Below are positions 8,759 through 18,045 of a stretch of 50,061 bases of DNA, piece by piece (positions within the stretch are counted from its first letter, which is position 1; every line of letters starts with the position of its first letter). The translations under genes and the position numbers were made by a program. The notes beneath the pieces are model-generated. The model saw only the letters and a list, made by a program, of their open reading frames with translations. It made no database searches and was not told the DNA's origin. Location: NCBI GenBank assembly GCA_002348265.1, contig DEAT01000057.1:15167-65227 (forward strand). The letters run 5' to 3'. The DNA comes from Gemmatimonadales bacterium UBA2975. Lineage in GTDB: Bacteria; Gemmatimonadota; Gemmatimonadetes; Longimicrobiales; Gaopeijiaceae.

Positions 8759-9412
8759 ATGAAAATCTTCCTCGACACGGCTGATCTTTCAGAAATCCGA
8801 CGAGCCTCGGACGCAGGCCTGATTGATGGCATTACAACTAACCCGTCCCTTGTGGCAAAGGTGGCAGATGGCGACGTCACCGCCATGTACCGAGAGATCT
8901 GCGAGGCCGTAGACGGGCCAGTCTCACTCGAGGTAGTAGCAGTCGATCGTGAGACGATGGTTGCGGAAGGAAGGAAACTTGCGGCTATACATCAGAACGC
9001 TGTCGTAAAAGTTCCCCTCACCGAAGACGGACTAAAGGCGTGCCGAGATCTGGTTTCCGAAGGCCACAAAGTCAACGTCACTCTTTGCTTCTCAGTCTCG
9101 CAAGCACTTCTCGCAGCCAAGGCTGGTGCCACGTTCATCTCACCATTCGTGGGTAGGCTGGACGACATTTCGGGTGAGGGAATGCAGTTGATCGGCCAGA
9201 TAAGGCAGGTCTATGATAACTACGGATTCGATACAGAAATCTTGGCGGCATCACTCCGGCATCCAATGCACGTAGTAGAATGCATGTTAATAGGTGCAGA
9301 TTGCGCTACCCTGCCTTCTAAAGTTCTTTGGCAATTAAGTAAGCACCCCCTCACCGACAGTGGTCTCGACGCGTTTCTCAAGGATTGGGATGCCGCAGGT
9401 ACAGCGCTTTAA
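8759..9412 (+). CDS. transaldolase-family protein (FSA/TalC/MipB type)
   Basis: A 217-residue small transaldolase. The Schiff-base lysine is Lys84 in AVVKVPLTEDG. The start MKIFLDTADLSEIRRASDAGLIDGITTNPSL (only key parts: DTAD and TTNPSL) and the segment TLCFSVSQALLAAKAGATFISPFVGR are typical of the short class, which forms decamers. The class contains both true transaldolases (pentose phosphate pathway) and fructose-6-phosphate aldolases; sequence alone does not tell these apart here. Its last 23 bases overlap the start of the protease gene that follows. Confidence 0.9.
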   Translation: MKIFLDTADLSEIRRASDAGLIDGITTNPSLVAKVADGDVTAMYREICEAVDGPVSLEVVAVDRETMVAEGRKLAAIHQNAVVKVPLTEDGLKACRDLVSEGHKVNVTLCFSVSQALLAAKAGATFISPFVGRLDDISGEGMQLIGQIRQVYDNYGFDTEILAASLRHPMHVVECMLIGADCATLPSKVLWQLSKHPLTDSGLDAFLKDWDAAGTAL

Positions 9413-10841
9413 CCGGAGGCCCACCCCTCCCCGGCTTCTCCTGCCCGCGCTCGCAGCACTAACTGCCGGAGCGTGTGGTCCGAGCGCGGCATTATCTCAG
9501 GCTGACACATCTTCAGTGGATCAGGCCTCTGAGCTGTCGCAAATCTCTCCATCTCAGGTGATTGATGAGAGCCGGAGAACCGCAATAGTTAGAGCGGCGG
9601 CTCGGGTAGCCCCTGCGGTGGTCAGTGTTAATGTCATGCGCACACGCCGGGTTCGACCTCGAACGATGTGGGAGAGCATGATCCTCCCTCCCGGAACCCA
9701 GCAACGCAGAACCGGCTTCGGATCAGGGGTGATCGTAAGTGAAGACGGAATAGTAATAACTAACGATCACGTAATAACAGGCGCTTCGGACATAAAGATC
9801 ACTCTTCCGGGCGGGCGTGATTTCAACGCAGAAATCATTGGGACGGACCCTGTCGCCGATATAGCGGTTCTTCGGATCACGGGAGACAACCTGCCCGTCG
9901 CTCCAGTTGGGACTGCTAAGGGCTTATTAATAGGAGAATGGGCTGTCGCGATAGGTAACCCGCTCGGCAACTACGTCGCGGACAGCGAACCAACCGTCAC
10001 TGCTGGTGTGATCTCAGCTGTAGATCGCAATATCGCTCCGTCTTCGGAAGACGCAGGGTTCTACTTCGGAATGATTCAAACCGATGCTTCCATCAATCCT
10101 GGCAACTCAGGCGGCGCACTAGTGAACGCACAAGGCGACGTGATAGGAGTCAACACGTCAATCATTTCACGCAGCGGTGGTAGCGAAGGCCTCGGTTTTG
10201 CAATCCCGATAGACCGCGCCCTGCAGATCGCCAACGATTTCCTCGAGCACAGTGAGATACGTCGAGCTTGGGTAGGCATCGACGTAGAGCCTGCTGAAGC
10301 CGATGAGTGGGGACGAACCCGAGGAGTGCGAGTCAGTCGAATTACTGAAGGCTCTCCAGCCGACGAGGCTGCTCTGCAGCGAGGTGATATGCTACTAAGT
10401 GCGAACGGGCGTGCTCTGTCAGGTCCGCTCGACTGGGAGGGCGTGCTGATGGATCTCCGTGCTGGAAACACCTTAGAGTTAAGTGTACAGGGGCAGTCAC
10501 GAACGATTGAGATGGAGGCAGTGCAATTTCCTTCGTCAATAGCTGCAAGAGTTACTCTCTTTCAAGACATTGAACTGATAACCCTGTCATCACAAATCCA
10601 GGGCGAACTTGGACTATCTAGCGAATCAGGAGCCCTGATCGCAGACATATCTCCTGAGTTGACGAGTAGGACACGCCTGCAGATGGGCGATGTCATCATT
10701 CAGATGAACCGTACTCGCATCCATAGCGCAGAAGACGCTGCGTCATTCTTCGATGAGCTCACCGGACAACAGGGCCGGATCGTTGTCTACCTAGAACGCG
10801 ACAACAGATACTATACAACCAGCCTGTCCTGGAGGGGTTAA
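9390..10841 (+). CDS. HtrA/DegP-type serine protease, predicted lipoprotein, two PDZ domains
   Basis: A 483-residue periplasmic quality-control protease. The N-terminus has a signal sequence ending in a lipobox-like LTAGAC, with Cys29 as the likely lipidated residue. The trypsin-like domain shows the full triad: His127 (ITNDHVIT), Asp157 (DPVADIAVL) and Ser240 (INPGNSGGALV). Two PDZ segments follow at about residues 290-380 and 395-480. The start at 9390 is preferred because AAGGA lies five bases upstream; a start at 9360 would overlap the transaldolase further. It opens into purB two bases later, so the protease heads or joins the purine operon. Most DegP proteins are soluble, so lipid anchoring is a modest variation. 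Confidence 0.93.
   Translation: MPQVQRFNRRPTPPRLLLPALAALTAGACGPSAALSQADTSSVDQASELSQISPSQVIDESRRTAIVRAAARVAPAVVSVNVMRTRRVRPRTMWESMILPPGTQQRRTGFGSGVIVSEDGIVITNDHVITGASDIKITLPGGRDFNAEIIGTDPVADIAVLRITGDNLPVAPVGTAKGLLIGEWAVAIGNPLGNYVADSEPTVTAGVISAVDRNIAPSSEDAGFYFGMIQTDASINPGNSGGALVNAQGDVIGVNTSIISRSGGSEGLGFAIPIDRALQIANDFLEHSEIRRAWVGIDVEPAEADEWGRTRGVRVSRITEGSPADEAALQRGDMLLSANGRALSGPLDWEGVLMDLRAGNTLELSVQGQSRTIEMEAVQFPSSIAARVTLFQDIELITLSSQIQGELGLSSESGALIADISPELTSRTRLQMGDVIIQMNRTRIHSAEDAASFFDELTGQQGRIVVYLERDNRYYTTSLSWRG
10831..10835 (+). promoter_or_regulatory. ribosome-binding site deciding the TTG start of purB
   Basis: GGAGG lies inside the last codons of the protease gene, seven bases before a TTG at 10843. 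The first ATG in frame (10861) is 25 bases away from it, so the TTG is the better start. Confidence 0.7.
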
Positions 10842-10842
10842 G

Positions 10843-12282
10843 TTGGAAATTGATAGATATATGCACCCGCTCTCGGACCGTTACGCATCGAGAGAGATGC
10901 AACGGATCTTTTCTCCGTCACGTCGCTTCGGCACCTGGCGCCGTCTTTGGATCGCACTTGCCGAGAGCCAAGCTGAGTTGAGTCTCAACATCTCCAAAGA
11001 CGCACTTGAGCAGATGCATGCGGCAGTCGACAAGCTCGATCTAGAAAAAGCAGCCGAATACGAAAAGCGCTTCCGCCACGATGTCATGGCTCACGTGCAT
11101 TTGTTCGGGGATGATGCTCCTGCGGCAAAGGGAATCATTCACCTTGGGGCGACGAGCGCATTCATTGGTGATAACACCGACCTGATCCTCCACCGGGATG
11201 CCCTCGAGTTAATCCGAGCTCGCTTGATCCGCTGCGTAGATGCGTTAACAGACTTTGCAAGGGAACATGCTTCTCTTCCAACTCTCGGCTATACACACTT
11301 CCAACCTGCTCAGCCGACGACGGTCGGAAAGCGGGCGACACTCTGGATCCAGGATTTGCTGTTGGACGTAGAAGAGTTGGATCACCGAATCAAGGTGCTG
11401 CGCTTCAGAGGTGTCCGTGGAACGACCGGGACCCAAGCCTCTTTCTTAGAACTCTTCAAAGGAGATCACAATAAGGTCGACAAACTAGACCTAGCAGTAG
11501 GAAAGCGAATGGGATTCGAGTCGACGTATCCAGTTAGCGGTCAGACATACGCACGAAAAGTAGACTATGCGGTGCAGGCATCTCTTGCCGGCACCGCTGC
11601 TTCGGTCTCTAAGATCGGACACGACCTGAGACTTCTCGCCAACCTTAGGGAAGTTGAAGAGCCGTTCGAAGCCGAGCAGATCGGTTCATCTGCTATGCCA
11701 TACAAGCGCAATCCAATGCGAGCGGAGCGGATTTGTGCCCTGGCCCGGCACGTAATCACGCTATCGATCGATCCCGCTTTCACGGCCGCTACGCAGTGGC
11801 TGGAGCGCACGCTTGACGATTCAGCCAACCGACGTGTCTCGGTACCTGACGCGTTCCTAGCCCTAGATGGGTGCCTGGTACTCCTTGAGAACATTGCGGG
11901 TCGGATGGTCGTGAACCCGGAGGTAATCCGAAGGAATCTCGCCGAGCACCTTCCCTTCATGGCCACAGAAACGATCTTGATGAACGCAGTGTCACGGGGT
12001 GGTGACAGACAAGAGCTACACGAGTCGATCCGGAAGCACTCCATGGCCGCAGCACGACGTATGAAGGAAGAAGGTGCCGATGCAGATCTACTCGAACGAA
12101 TCGCTGGAGATGATTCATTCGCACTCAGTATGGAGGAGCTTCAGCAAATGATAAATCCGATGCAATTCGTAGGCCGAGCTCCCTCCCAAGTAGAGCAATT
12201 CATCGAGTCCGCAGTAGCCCCCGTATTAGAAAAGCACAACTCTCACTCAATAAACCTGGAAGCCCCCACCCTCCATGTCTGA
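10843..12282 (+). CDS. purB: adenylosuccinate lyase
   Basis: A 479-residue fumarase-superfamily lyase acting twice in purine synthesis (SAICAR to AICAR, adenylosuccinate to AMP). The superfamily signature is GSSAMPYKRNPMRAE at about residue 283, containing the mobile-loop catalytic Ser. Also present are HDVMAHVHLFG, LGATSAFIGDNTD and TLGYTHFQPAQPTT with the conserved His. The length and C-terminus are closer to the eukaryotic-like, longer PurB class than to the 430-residue Bacillus type. It begins with TTG (see the RBS entry) and overlaps purC by eight bases. Confidence 0.95.
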   Translation: MEIDRYMHPLSDRYASREMQRIFSPSRRFGTWRRLWIALAESQAELSLNISKDALEQMHAAVDKLDLEKAAEYEKRFRHDVMAHVHLFGDDAPAAKGIIHLGATSAFIGDNTDLILHRDALELIRARLIRCVDALTDFAREHASLPTLGYTHFQPAQPTTVGKRATLWIQDLLLDVEELDHRIKVLRFRGVRGTTGTQASFLELFKGDHNKVDKLDLAVGKRMGFESTYPVSGQTYARKVDYAVQASLAGTAASVSKIGHDLRLLANLREVEEPFEAEQIGSSAMPYKRNPMRAERICALARHVITLSIDPAFTAATQWLERTLDDSANRRVSVPDAFLALDGCLVLLENIAGRMVVNPEVIRRNLAEHLPFMATETILMNAVSRGGDRQELHESIRKHSMAAARRMKEEGADADLLERIAGDDSFALSMEELQQMINPMQFVGRAPSQVEQFIESAVAPVLEKHNSHSINLEAPTLHV

Positions 12283-13216
12283 TCAGAACTTGGTCCACGA
12301 ATCAAAGCTCCCACTGCCACTCCTACACCGAGGGAAAGTAAGGGACGTGTACGAGGTGGACTCAGAGACCCTACTAATGATAGCCAGCGACCGCGTCAGC
12401 GCATTCGACGTGGTGCTGCCACAGCCAATTCCTCACAAGGGTGAGGTATTAACACAGATAACCGCGTGGTGGCTGGATCAGCTAGACGATAGGCTTTCAC
12501 ACCACCTCATCGCTGTAGATCCTGAACGTATAATCGAGCGTCATCCTGAGCTTGCCAGCACACGCAACCAATGGGCCCGAAGAGCGATGCTCGTGCACAG
12601 GACAGATCCAGTTCTCGTTGAATGCGTAGTCCGTGGGTATATCTCAGGATCCGCCTGGAAGGAATACAAGCACAGCGGCACCTTGGCCGGCGAACCTCTA
12701 GCTCAAGGGCTTCAAGAAAGTCAACGGCTTGACCCCGCGATCTTCTCGCCAGCTACAAAGGCACAGCAAGGTGAGCACGACGAAAACATTACATACGGTC
12801 AGACGATGGAGATCCTGGGTGCTGAGCTCGCAGAGCGACTTAAGCAACTCTCACTCGAAATCTACGGTTTCGGAAGGGATGTAGCCGAACAAAGCGACAT
12901 CATTTTGGCCGACACAAAATTCGAGTTCGGACACAAGAACGGTGAACTCCTTCTAATCGACGAAGTGCTTACCCCCGACTCGTCCCGCTTTTGGCCGAAA
13001 GAAAGCTATGGGGTCGGCCGGGGCCAGCCATCACTGGACAAACAACCGGTACGCGACTGGCTTGAAACCCTCGACTGGGATAAGAGTCCACCACCACCTG
13101 ACCTTCCGGAAGAAGTCGTTCTCGAATCATCAGAGAGGTACAAGGACGTATTCCAGCGTTTAACAGGAACAGCTCTAGCGGACTACCAACCTCCGGTATT
13201 TAGGGACGACCGGTGA
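12275..13216 (+). CDS. purC: phosphoribosylaminoimidazole-succinocarboxamide synthase (SAICAR synthase)
   Basis: A 313-residue ATP-dependent ligase joining CAIR and aspartate; its product is the substrate of PurB, encoded just upstream. Motifs: LLHRGKVRDVYEVD (nucleotide-binding loop), IASDRVSAFDVVLP, VRGYISGSAWKEY, and LADTKFEFGHKNGELLLIDEVLTPDSSRFWP. Length is that of the long, yeast-like class (about 300) rather than the 240-residue E. coli class. The stop overlaps the GTG start of psd by four bases (GTGA). Confidence 0.97.
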   Translation: MSDQNLVHESKLPLPLLHRGKVRDVYEVDSETLLMIASDRVSAFDVVLPQPIPHKGEVLTQITAWWLDQLDDRLSHHLIAVDPERIIERHPELASTRNQWARRAMLVHRTDPVLVECVVRGYISGSAWKEYKHSGTLAGEPLAQGLQESQRLDPAIFSPATKAQQGEHDENITYGQTMEILGAELAERLKQLSLEIYGFGRDVAEQSDIILADTKFEFGHKNGELLLIDEVLTPDSSRFWPKESYGVGRGQPSLDKQPVRDWLETLDWDKSPPPPDLPEEVVLESSERYKDVFQRLTGTALADYQPPVFRDDR

Positions 13217-13905
13217 GAATAGCCCGCGAGGGAATTCCTTTCGCGGTCGTGGGTACTGTCCTTGCGGGCGCATGCTGGATCAGTGTCTTGCTCCAAGGCG
13301 CTACAGGTGTTTCAGGTAAAACAACTGCCACTGAGATCGTGATCCAAATCGCGGGGATGATAACAAGCCTGCTCACAGTCTTCGTTCTGTGGTTTTTTCG
13401 TGATCCCCAACCGAACGTGCCCACAGACGAAAGTCTCGTAGTAGCACCCGGACAGGGAAAAGTGATTCTGATCGAAGACGTAGAACAGGCGGACTTCATA
13501 TCAGGAGCGGCCAGGAAGATCTCGATCTTTCTTAGCATTTTCGACGTGCATGTTCAACGAGTTCCGGTATCAGGGACCGTTGAACACAAGGTTTACCGTC
13601 CGGGCTCCTACATGGTGGCGTGGGCAGAGAAAGCATCCGAGGACAACGAGCAGTCATCTCTCGGGATTGTTACGGAGCACGGGAAGGTACTAGTAAATCA
13701 GATCGCAGGGCTGATAGCTCGTAGGATTGTAACCGACCCTGAGCAGGGCGACTCCGTGAAACGCGGGAGCCGACTCGGATTAATACGGTTTGGTTCGCGA
13801 GTCGATATCTTCTTTCCGCAACATTGGGAGGTCCTTTGCAGCGTAGGAGATCGTGTTAAGGTAGGCTCGTCCCCGATGGCGCGGATGCGCTCTGAGGAGG
13901 CCTAA
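13213..13905 (+). CDS. psd: phosphatidylserine decarboxylase proenzyme, short type
   Basis: A 230-residue decarboxylase turning phosphatidylserine into phosphatidylethanolamine. Two hydrophobic segments (about residues 9-28 and 42-62) anchor it in the inner membrane, followed by FFRDPQPNVP and the catalytic core FLSIFDVHVQRVP. The self-cleavage site is Gly194-Ser195 in LIRFGSRVD; Ser195 becomes the pyruvoyl group. This is the short PSD class that lacks the LGST-type long core. It starts with GTG overlapping purC by four bases and touches pssA by one base, so it is locked into the purine operon. Confidence 0.94.
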   Translation: MRIAREGIPFAVVGTVLAGACWISVLLQGATGVSGKTTATEIVIQIAGMITSLLTVFVLWFFRDPQPNVPTDESLVVAPGQGKVILIEDVEQADFISGAARKISIFLSIFDVHVQRVPVSGTVEHKVYRPGSYMVAWAEKASEDNEQSSLGIVTEHGKVLVNQIAGLIARRIVTDPEQGDSVKRGSRLGLIRFGSRVDIFFPQHWEVLCSVGDRVKVGSSPMARMRSEEA

Positions 13906-14801
13906 TGCCAGGCCCTCGAAAGACTCTTCAACGTGGGGTCATCATACTCCCATCGGCGTTTACCTTAGGCAATCTCTTTTTTGGCATCTACGCAATGGTG
14001 TCTGTGTCTAGAGGTGATTTCCAATGGGCTGGGTGGTGTATAACCATTGCCGGCATTCTCGACCTGCTAGATGGAAGAGTAGCGCGCCTAACTCGCACAG
14101 GTTCCGCGTTTGGAGCCCAGCTGGACTCGCTTGTAGACTCGATCTCCTTTGGGGTCGCTCCCGGATACGTCATGTTCGCGCTCTTCTTTGCGGACGCTGA
14201 ATGGAGCTGGGTCTTGGCTTTTGTCTATATAACGGCCGTAGTGGTTCGGCTAGCACGATTCAATATGGAACAAGGCGGAGAGGCAAAACGACAGTACCAC
14301 GGGCTTCCGTCTACAGCTGCAGGAATGGCACTCGGCTCGTTCTTTCCATTCAGTCAAACGTGGTTTTTCAACTCGTATCTGAGTGACCTGCCTTGGCAAC
14401 AAATCATGGCCGTGGGGATGGTACTATTGGCAGTTCTAATGGTAAGCCACGTCCCTTACTCCAAAGTATCTAGGATAAGCCTGACGACCCCGCAGGGGAT
14501 AGCAAACAGCGTCATACTGCTTGCAGCCGTCTTTTTAGCAGTTTATGTCCCTGAATACTTTTTCTTTGCCGTTCTGGTGATGTACATAGTCTGGGGGCTG
14601 GTGAAATCCGTTTTACTGGGTTTCCTTGACCGCATTCCAGTCGGAGATCCACTGCTCGACCTAGAAGAAGACCACGTAAGGTCTCATTCTGAGGTACGAG
14701 ATCTCGACTACGGTAACCTTGTTCCATCAAGAACCGTAGATTTTAAACTCGATTCCCAATCCACCCCTGACCCCAATCAAGGTCTGGAGGAACAAGCGTG
14801 A
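13905..14801 (+). CDS. pssA: CDP-diacylglycerol-serine O-phosphatidyltransferase
   Basis: A 298-residue integral membrane enzyme making phosphatidylserine, the substrate of the adjacent decarboxylase. The CDP-alcohol phosphatidyltransferase motif is complete: Asp56-Gly57, Ala60-Arg61, Gly70, Asp74 and Asp78 in LLDGRVARLTRTGSAFGAQ and the following LDSLVDSISFG. About seven hydrophobic segments are visible. The C-terminal 60 residues are acidic and hydrophilic (LEEDHVRSHSEVRDLDYGN onwards), longer than in many homologues. It ends in a GTGA overlap with purS. Confidence 0.94.
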   Translation: MPGPRKTLQRGVIILPSAFTLGNLFFGIYAMVSVSRGDFQWAGWCITIAGILDLLDGRVARLTRTGSAFGAQLDSLVDSISFGVAPGYVMFALFFADAEWSWVLAFVYITAVVVRLARFNMEQGGEAKRQYHGLPSTAAGMALGSFFPFSQTWFFNSYLSDLPWQQIMAVGMVLLAVLMVSHVPYSKVSRISLTTPQGIANSVILLAAVFLAVYVPEYFFFAVLVMYIVWGLVKSVLLGFLDRIPVGDPLLDLEEDHVRSHSEVRDLDYGNLVPSRTVDFKLDSQSTPDPNQGLEEQA

Positions 14802-15070
14802 ATCCGTACCGTATCGAAGTTCGTGTAAAACCTCGTCCGGGCCTTCTCGACCCTCAGGGCAAAGCTATTCACCACTCACTGAATTCACTTGGCTGGGAAG
14901 GCGTGAATGACGTGAGTGTCGGAAAAGCCATCTACATCGACATAGATGCCGATTCCGCTGATAACGCTCTCGCGACAGTCGAGGTGATGTGCCGAAAACT
15001 GCTCGCCAATCCGGTAACAGAAGACTTTGAGGTCTCTGTAATTGACGAAATGGAGCGAACGTCCTCATGA
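14798..15070 (+). CDS. purS: phosphoribosylformylglycinamidine synthase, PurS subunit
   Basis: A 90-residue PurS, the small subunit that bridges PurL and the PurQ glutaminase. The fold-typical start YRIEVRVKPRPGLLDPQGKAIHHSL and the segment VNDVSVGKAIYIDIDADS are clear, as is the C-terminal CRKLLANPVTEDFEVSV. It begins with GTG, overlapping the TGA of pssA, and its own stop overlaps purQ by four bases. Its presence together with a short PurL identifies the three-subunit form of the enzyme. Confidence 0.95.
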   Translation: MNPYRIEVRVKPRPGLLDPQGKAIHHSLNSLGWEGVNDVSVGKAIYIDIDADSADNALATVEVMCRKLLANPVTEDFEVSVIDEMERTSS

Positions 15071-15759
15071 AGGTTGCAGTGATCACCTTTCCAGGGTCGA
15101 ACTGCGACTACGACCTGTTCAAAGCGGCTCAACAGGTTGGTGGAGACGCCAAGTTTATCTGGCACCGCGAGCGAGGTCTCAATAATTACGATGCTGTGTT
15201 ACTCCCTGGGGGTTTCTCATACGGAGACTACCTGCGAGCCGGAGCCATTGCGCGTATGAGCCCGATCATGGAAGACGTTATAGCATTCGCCAAGACCGGA
15301 AGGCCGGTATTAGGCATCTGTAACGGATTTCAGATTCTTTGCGAATCAGGACTTCTGCCAGGTGCGTTGATGCACAACACCTCACTCAAATTCGAGAGCA
15401 AGGACGTAATGCTTCGTGTTGACCGCACCGATACGATGTTCACCAAGGATTACAAAACAGGGCAAGTCTTGCGAATCCCAATCGCACACGGGGAGGGCAA
15501 CTACGGGGCAGACGATGAGACACTTGAGGCCCTCGAAGATCAGGGACGGGTCGTTTTCAGATACGTAGACCGTGATGGTGAACTAAGTGACGAAGCAAAC
15601 CCAAATGGATCTTTGAACAACATTGCCGGCATTACAAATGAAACTGGTAATGTTCTGGGGATGATGCCCCATCCTGAGCGCGCCATGGAGAAGCTTCTCG
15701 GTTCTACTGACGGCTTAGCACTTTTCACGTCTATGGCAGGGAGCCTACAGCCCTCATGA
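15067..15759 (+). CDS. purQ: phosphoribosylformylglycinamidine synthase, glutaminase subunit
   Basis: A 230-residue class I glutamine amidotransferase delivering ammonia to PurL. The triad is present: nucleophile Cys85 in VLGICNGFQIL, with His202 and Glu204 in MMPHPERAM. The N-terminal VAVITFPGSNCDYD is typical. It overlaps purS and purL by four bases at each end, so equal expression of the three subunits is likely. Confidence 0.97.
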   Translation: MKVAVITFPGSNCDYDLFKAAQQVGGDAKFIWHRERGLNNYDAVLLPGGFSYGDYLRAGAIARMSPIMEDVIAFAKTGRPVLGICNGFQILCESGLLPGALMHNTSLKFESKDVMLRVDRTDTMFTKDYKTGQVLRIPIAHGEGNYGADDETLEALEDQGRVVFRYVDRDGELSDEANPNGSLNNIAGITNETGNVLGMMPHPERAMEKLLGSTDGLALFTSMAGSLQPS

Positions 15760-18044
15760 CCAATCCTACTGCGATGCAGGTTCCTCCCCGAGACGGCGAT
15801 CCTGAAATCACACCGGAGATAGTCGCGGACCACGGACTGACTCCCGAAGAATATGAGAAAGTACTGAAAATAATGGGACGAGACCCAACGTTTACAGAAC
15901 TTGGTGTCTTTAGCGCAATGTGGTCGGAGCACTGTGGATACAAGAACTCAAAACGTCTTCTTCGTCTCCTACCCACGCAAGCCCCTTGGGTTATCCAGGG
16001 TCCGGGGGAAAATGCAGGCGTAATCGACGTTGGTGATGGCTACGCTCTCGCATTTAAGATAGAGTCCCATAACCATCCATCAGCAGTCGAACCATATCAA
16101 GGAGCGGCAACCGGCGTTGGTGGAATTCTGAGAGACATCTTCACAATGGGGGCACGCCCTGTTGCGGTCCTCGACTCCTTACGCTTCGGAGATCTCGACA
16201 GTGGCCGGGTTCGTTATCTCTTCGCCGGTGTAGTAAATGGCGTCGGCGATTACGGAAACTGTGTTGGAATCCCCAATGTTGGGGGGGAGGTCCAGTTCGA
16301 CCGGGGCTACGAGGGCAACCCGATCGTAAACGCCATGTGCCTTGGGCTCATGAGGCACGAAGAGCTTATAACAGCCGCAGCGACTGGAAATGGGGCGCCA
16401 CTAATGGCGGTAGGAGCTCGTACCGGACGGGACGGCATCCACGGAGCTACCTTCGCCAGTGAGGAACTTAGTGAAGACTCCGATGAGTCGAGTAGACCGC
16501 AAGTCCAGGTCGGTGATCCATTCACCGAAAAGTTGCTCCTAGAGGCTAGCCTGGAACTGATTGCTTCTGGTGCAATTAGCGGCATTCAAGATATGGGTGC
16601 CGCAGGCATAACTTCATCTGCATCTGAGATGGCTGGGCGCGGAGGAAGTGGAGTTGAGCTCGAAATGACGGATGTGCCAGTGAGAGAAGATGGTATGACC
16701 CCTTACGAGATCCTTCTTTCTGAATCCCAGGAGCGCATGCTCGTTGTGGCACATCCTGGACGAGAAGACGAGGTCAGAGAGATCCTTGAAAAATGGGAGT
16801 TGGAAGCAGCCGTGATCGGACAAGTCACCGACGACGGAAAATTCCGAATCCTAGAGAATGGGAATGTCGTGGGTGACATCCCAGCCCTCCCTCTTACAGA
16901 CGGATGTCCAACTTATGAACGTGAGGGGATAGAGTCTGAAGAAGTCATAGCACTTCGAGAAATGGATCTCACTGAGCACATGACGGAAGAAGGAGATCTG
17001 ACGAAAGATTTCCTGTTGTTGTTAAGGTCTCCAAATGTCGCATCCAAACGATGGATCTACGAGCAATACGATACAACGGTGCGAACTGGAACGGCGGTAA
17101 GACCCGGCGGGGACTCAGGCGTAATAAGAATTCGTGGAACTAAACGCGCTATAGCGGCGACAACCGACTGCAATGGGCGCCTTGTCTACTTGGAGCCACG
17201 AACCGGTGCGATGGCGGCCGTGGCTGAGGCAGCACGTAACCTGGTGTGTGTCGGCGCTCTTCCTACGGCAATCACGAATAACTTGAATTTTGGGAATCCG
17301 CTCAAGACACACATCTACTATCAGTTAAGAGAGGCAGTGCTCGGGATGCGGGAGGCATGTAGTGCATTCGAGACCCCAGTGACAGGGGGTAATGTGTCCC
17401 TCTTTAATGAAACGGATGGCAAGGCCATCTACCCAACACCCGTGATCGGGATGGTAGGCGTGATCGATGATGTGTCAAAAATCATTCATCACGCGTTCAA
17501 GAGCGCCGGAGACGATATAGTTCTTCTTGGAACCAACTCAGGAGAGATTGGAGGCTCAGAGTACCTATATGTCACCTCTAAGCTAGTAGCCGGTAACCCA
17601 CCCTCCCTTGACCTCGAAGCTGAGAGACTGCTCCAGCAAGCAGTGCTAAAGATGAACCATGAGGAGGTGCTCAACTCAGCGCATGACTGTTCGCAGGGAG
17701 GTCTAGCTGCCACCCTTGCCGAATGTGCGCTCGGTAACGGTGAAACTCCGCTGGGGGTTAGCGCCGAGGTTGACGAAGACCTGGCACCCATCGTGTCTCT
17801 CTTCGGAGAATCACACGGCCGAATTATTGCGTCAACGAGCCCTGAGAATACCGAACGAGTGCTAGCACTAGCGGCTCTCTACGACGTTCCTGCAAAGAGA
17901 ATTGGAACGGTTACTGACATGGCCTCTGGGTTTTCGATAAAGGTCCGGTCAGGCTCTGTTCAAGCAAGAATGACGGACTTAGCGGAAGCATATTTCGGCT
18001 CGATTCCGAATATCATGGACGCTCCAACAGGCTCAGAGGCCTGA
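15756..18044 (+). CDS. purL: phosphoribosylformylglycinamidine synthase, PurL subunit
   Basis: A 762-residue ATP-dependent synthetase forming FGAM from FGAR. Landmarks include SAMWSEHCGYKNSKR, the catalytic-region KIESHNHPSAVEPYQGAATGVGG, IGVPN-like VGIPNVGGEVQFD, ISGIQDMGAAGITSSASEMA, and late TGGNVSLFNET and HDCSQGGLAATLAE. Two tandem PurM-like halves are visible. Length is that of the small PurL class, which needs PurS and PurQ, both encoded upstream. One base after its stop a purF reading frame begins, but it is broken (next entry). Confidence 0.97.
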   Translation: MTNPTAMQVPPRDGDPEITPEIVADHGLTPEEYEKVLKIMGRDPTFTELGVFSAMWSEHCGYKNSKRLLRLLPTQAPWVIQGPGENAGVIDVGDGYALAFKIESHNHPSAVEPYQGAATGVGGILRDIFTMGARPVAVLDSLRFGDLDSGRVRYLFAGVVNGVGDYGNCVGIPNVGGEVQFDRGYEGNPIVNAMCLGLMRHEELITAAATGNGAPLMAVGARTGRDGIHGATFASEELSEDSDESSRPQVQVGDPFTEKLLLEASLELIASGAISGIQDMGAAGITSSASEMAGRGGSGVELEMTDVPVREDGMTPYEILLSESQERMLVVAHPGREDEVREILEKWELEAAVIGQVTDDGKFRILENGNVVGDIPALPLTDGCPTYEREGIESEEVIALREMDLTEHMTEEGDLTKDFLLLLRSPNVASKRWIYEQYDTTVRTGTAVRPGGDSGVIRIRGTKRAIAATTDCNGRLVYLEPRTGAMAAVAEAARNLVCVGALPTAITNNLNFGNPLKTHIYYQLREAVLGMREACSAFETPVTGGNVSLFNETDGKAIYPTPVIGMVGVIDDVSKIIHHAFKSAGDDIVLLGTNSGEIGGSEYLYVTSKLVAGNPPSLDLEAERLLQQAVLKMNHEEVLNSAHDCSQGGLAATLAECALGNGETPLGVSAEVDEDLAPIVSLFGESHGRIIASTSPENTERVLALAALYDVPAKRIGTVTDMASGFSIKVRSGSVQARMTDLAEAYFGSIPNIMDAPTGSEA

Positions 18045-18045
18045 C

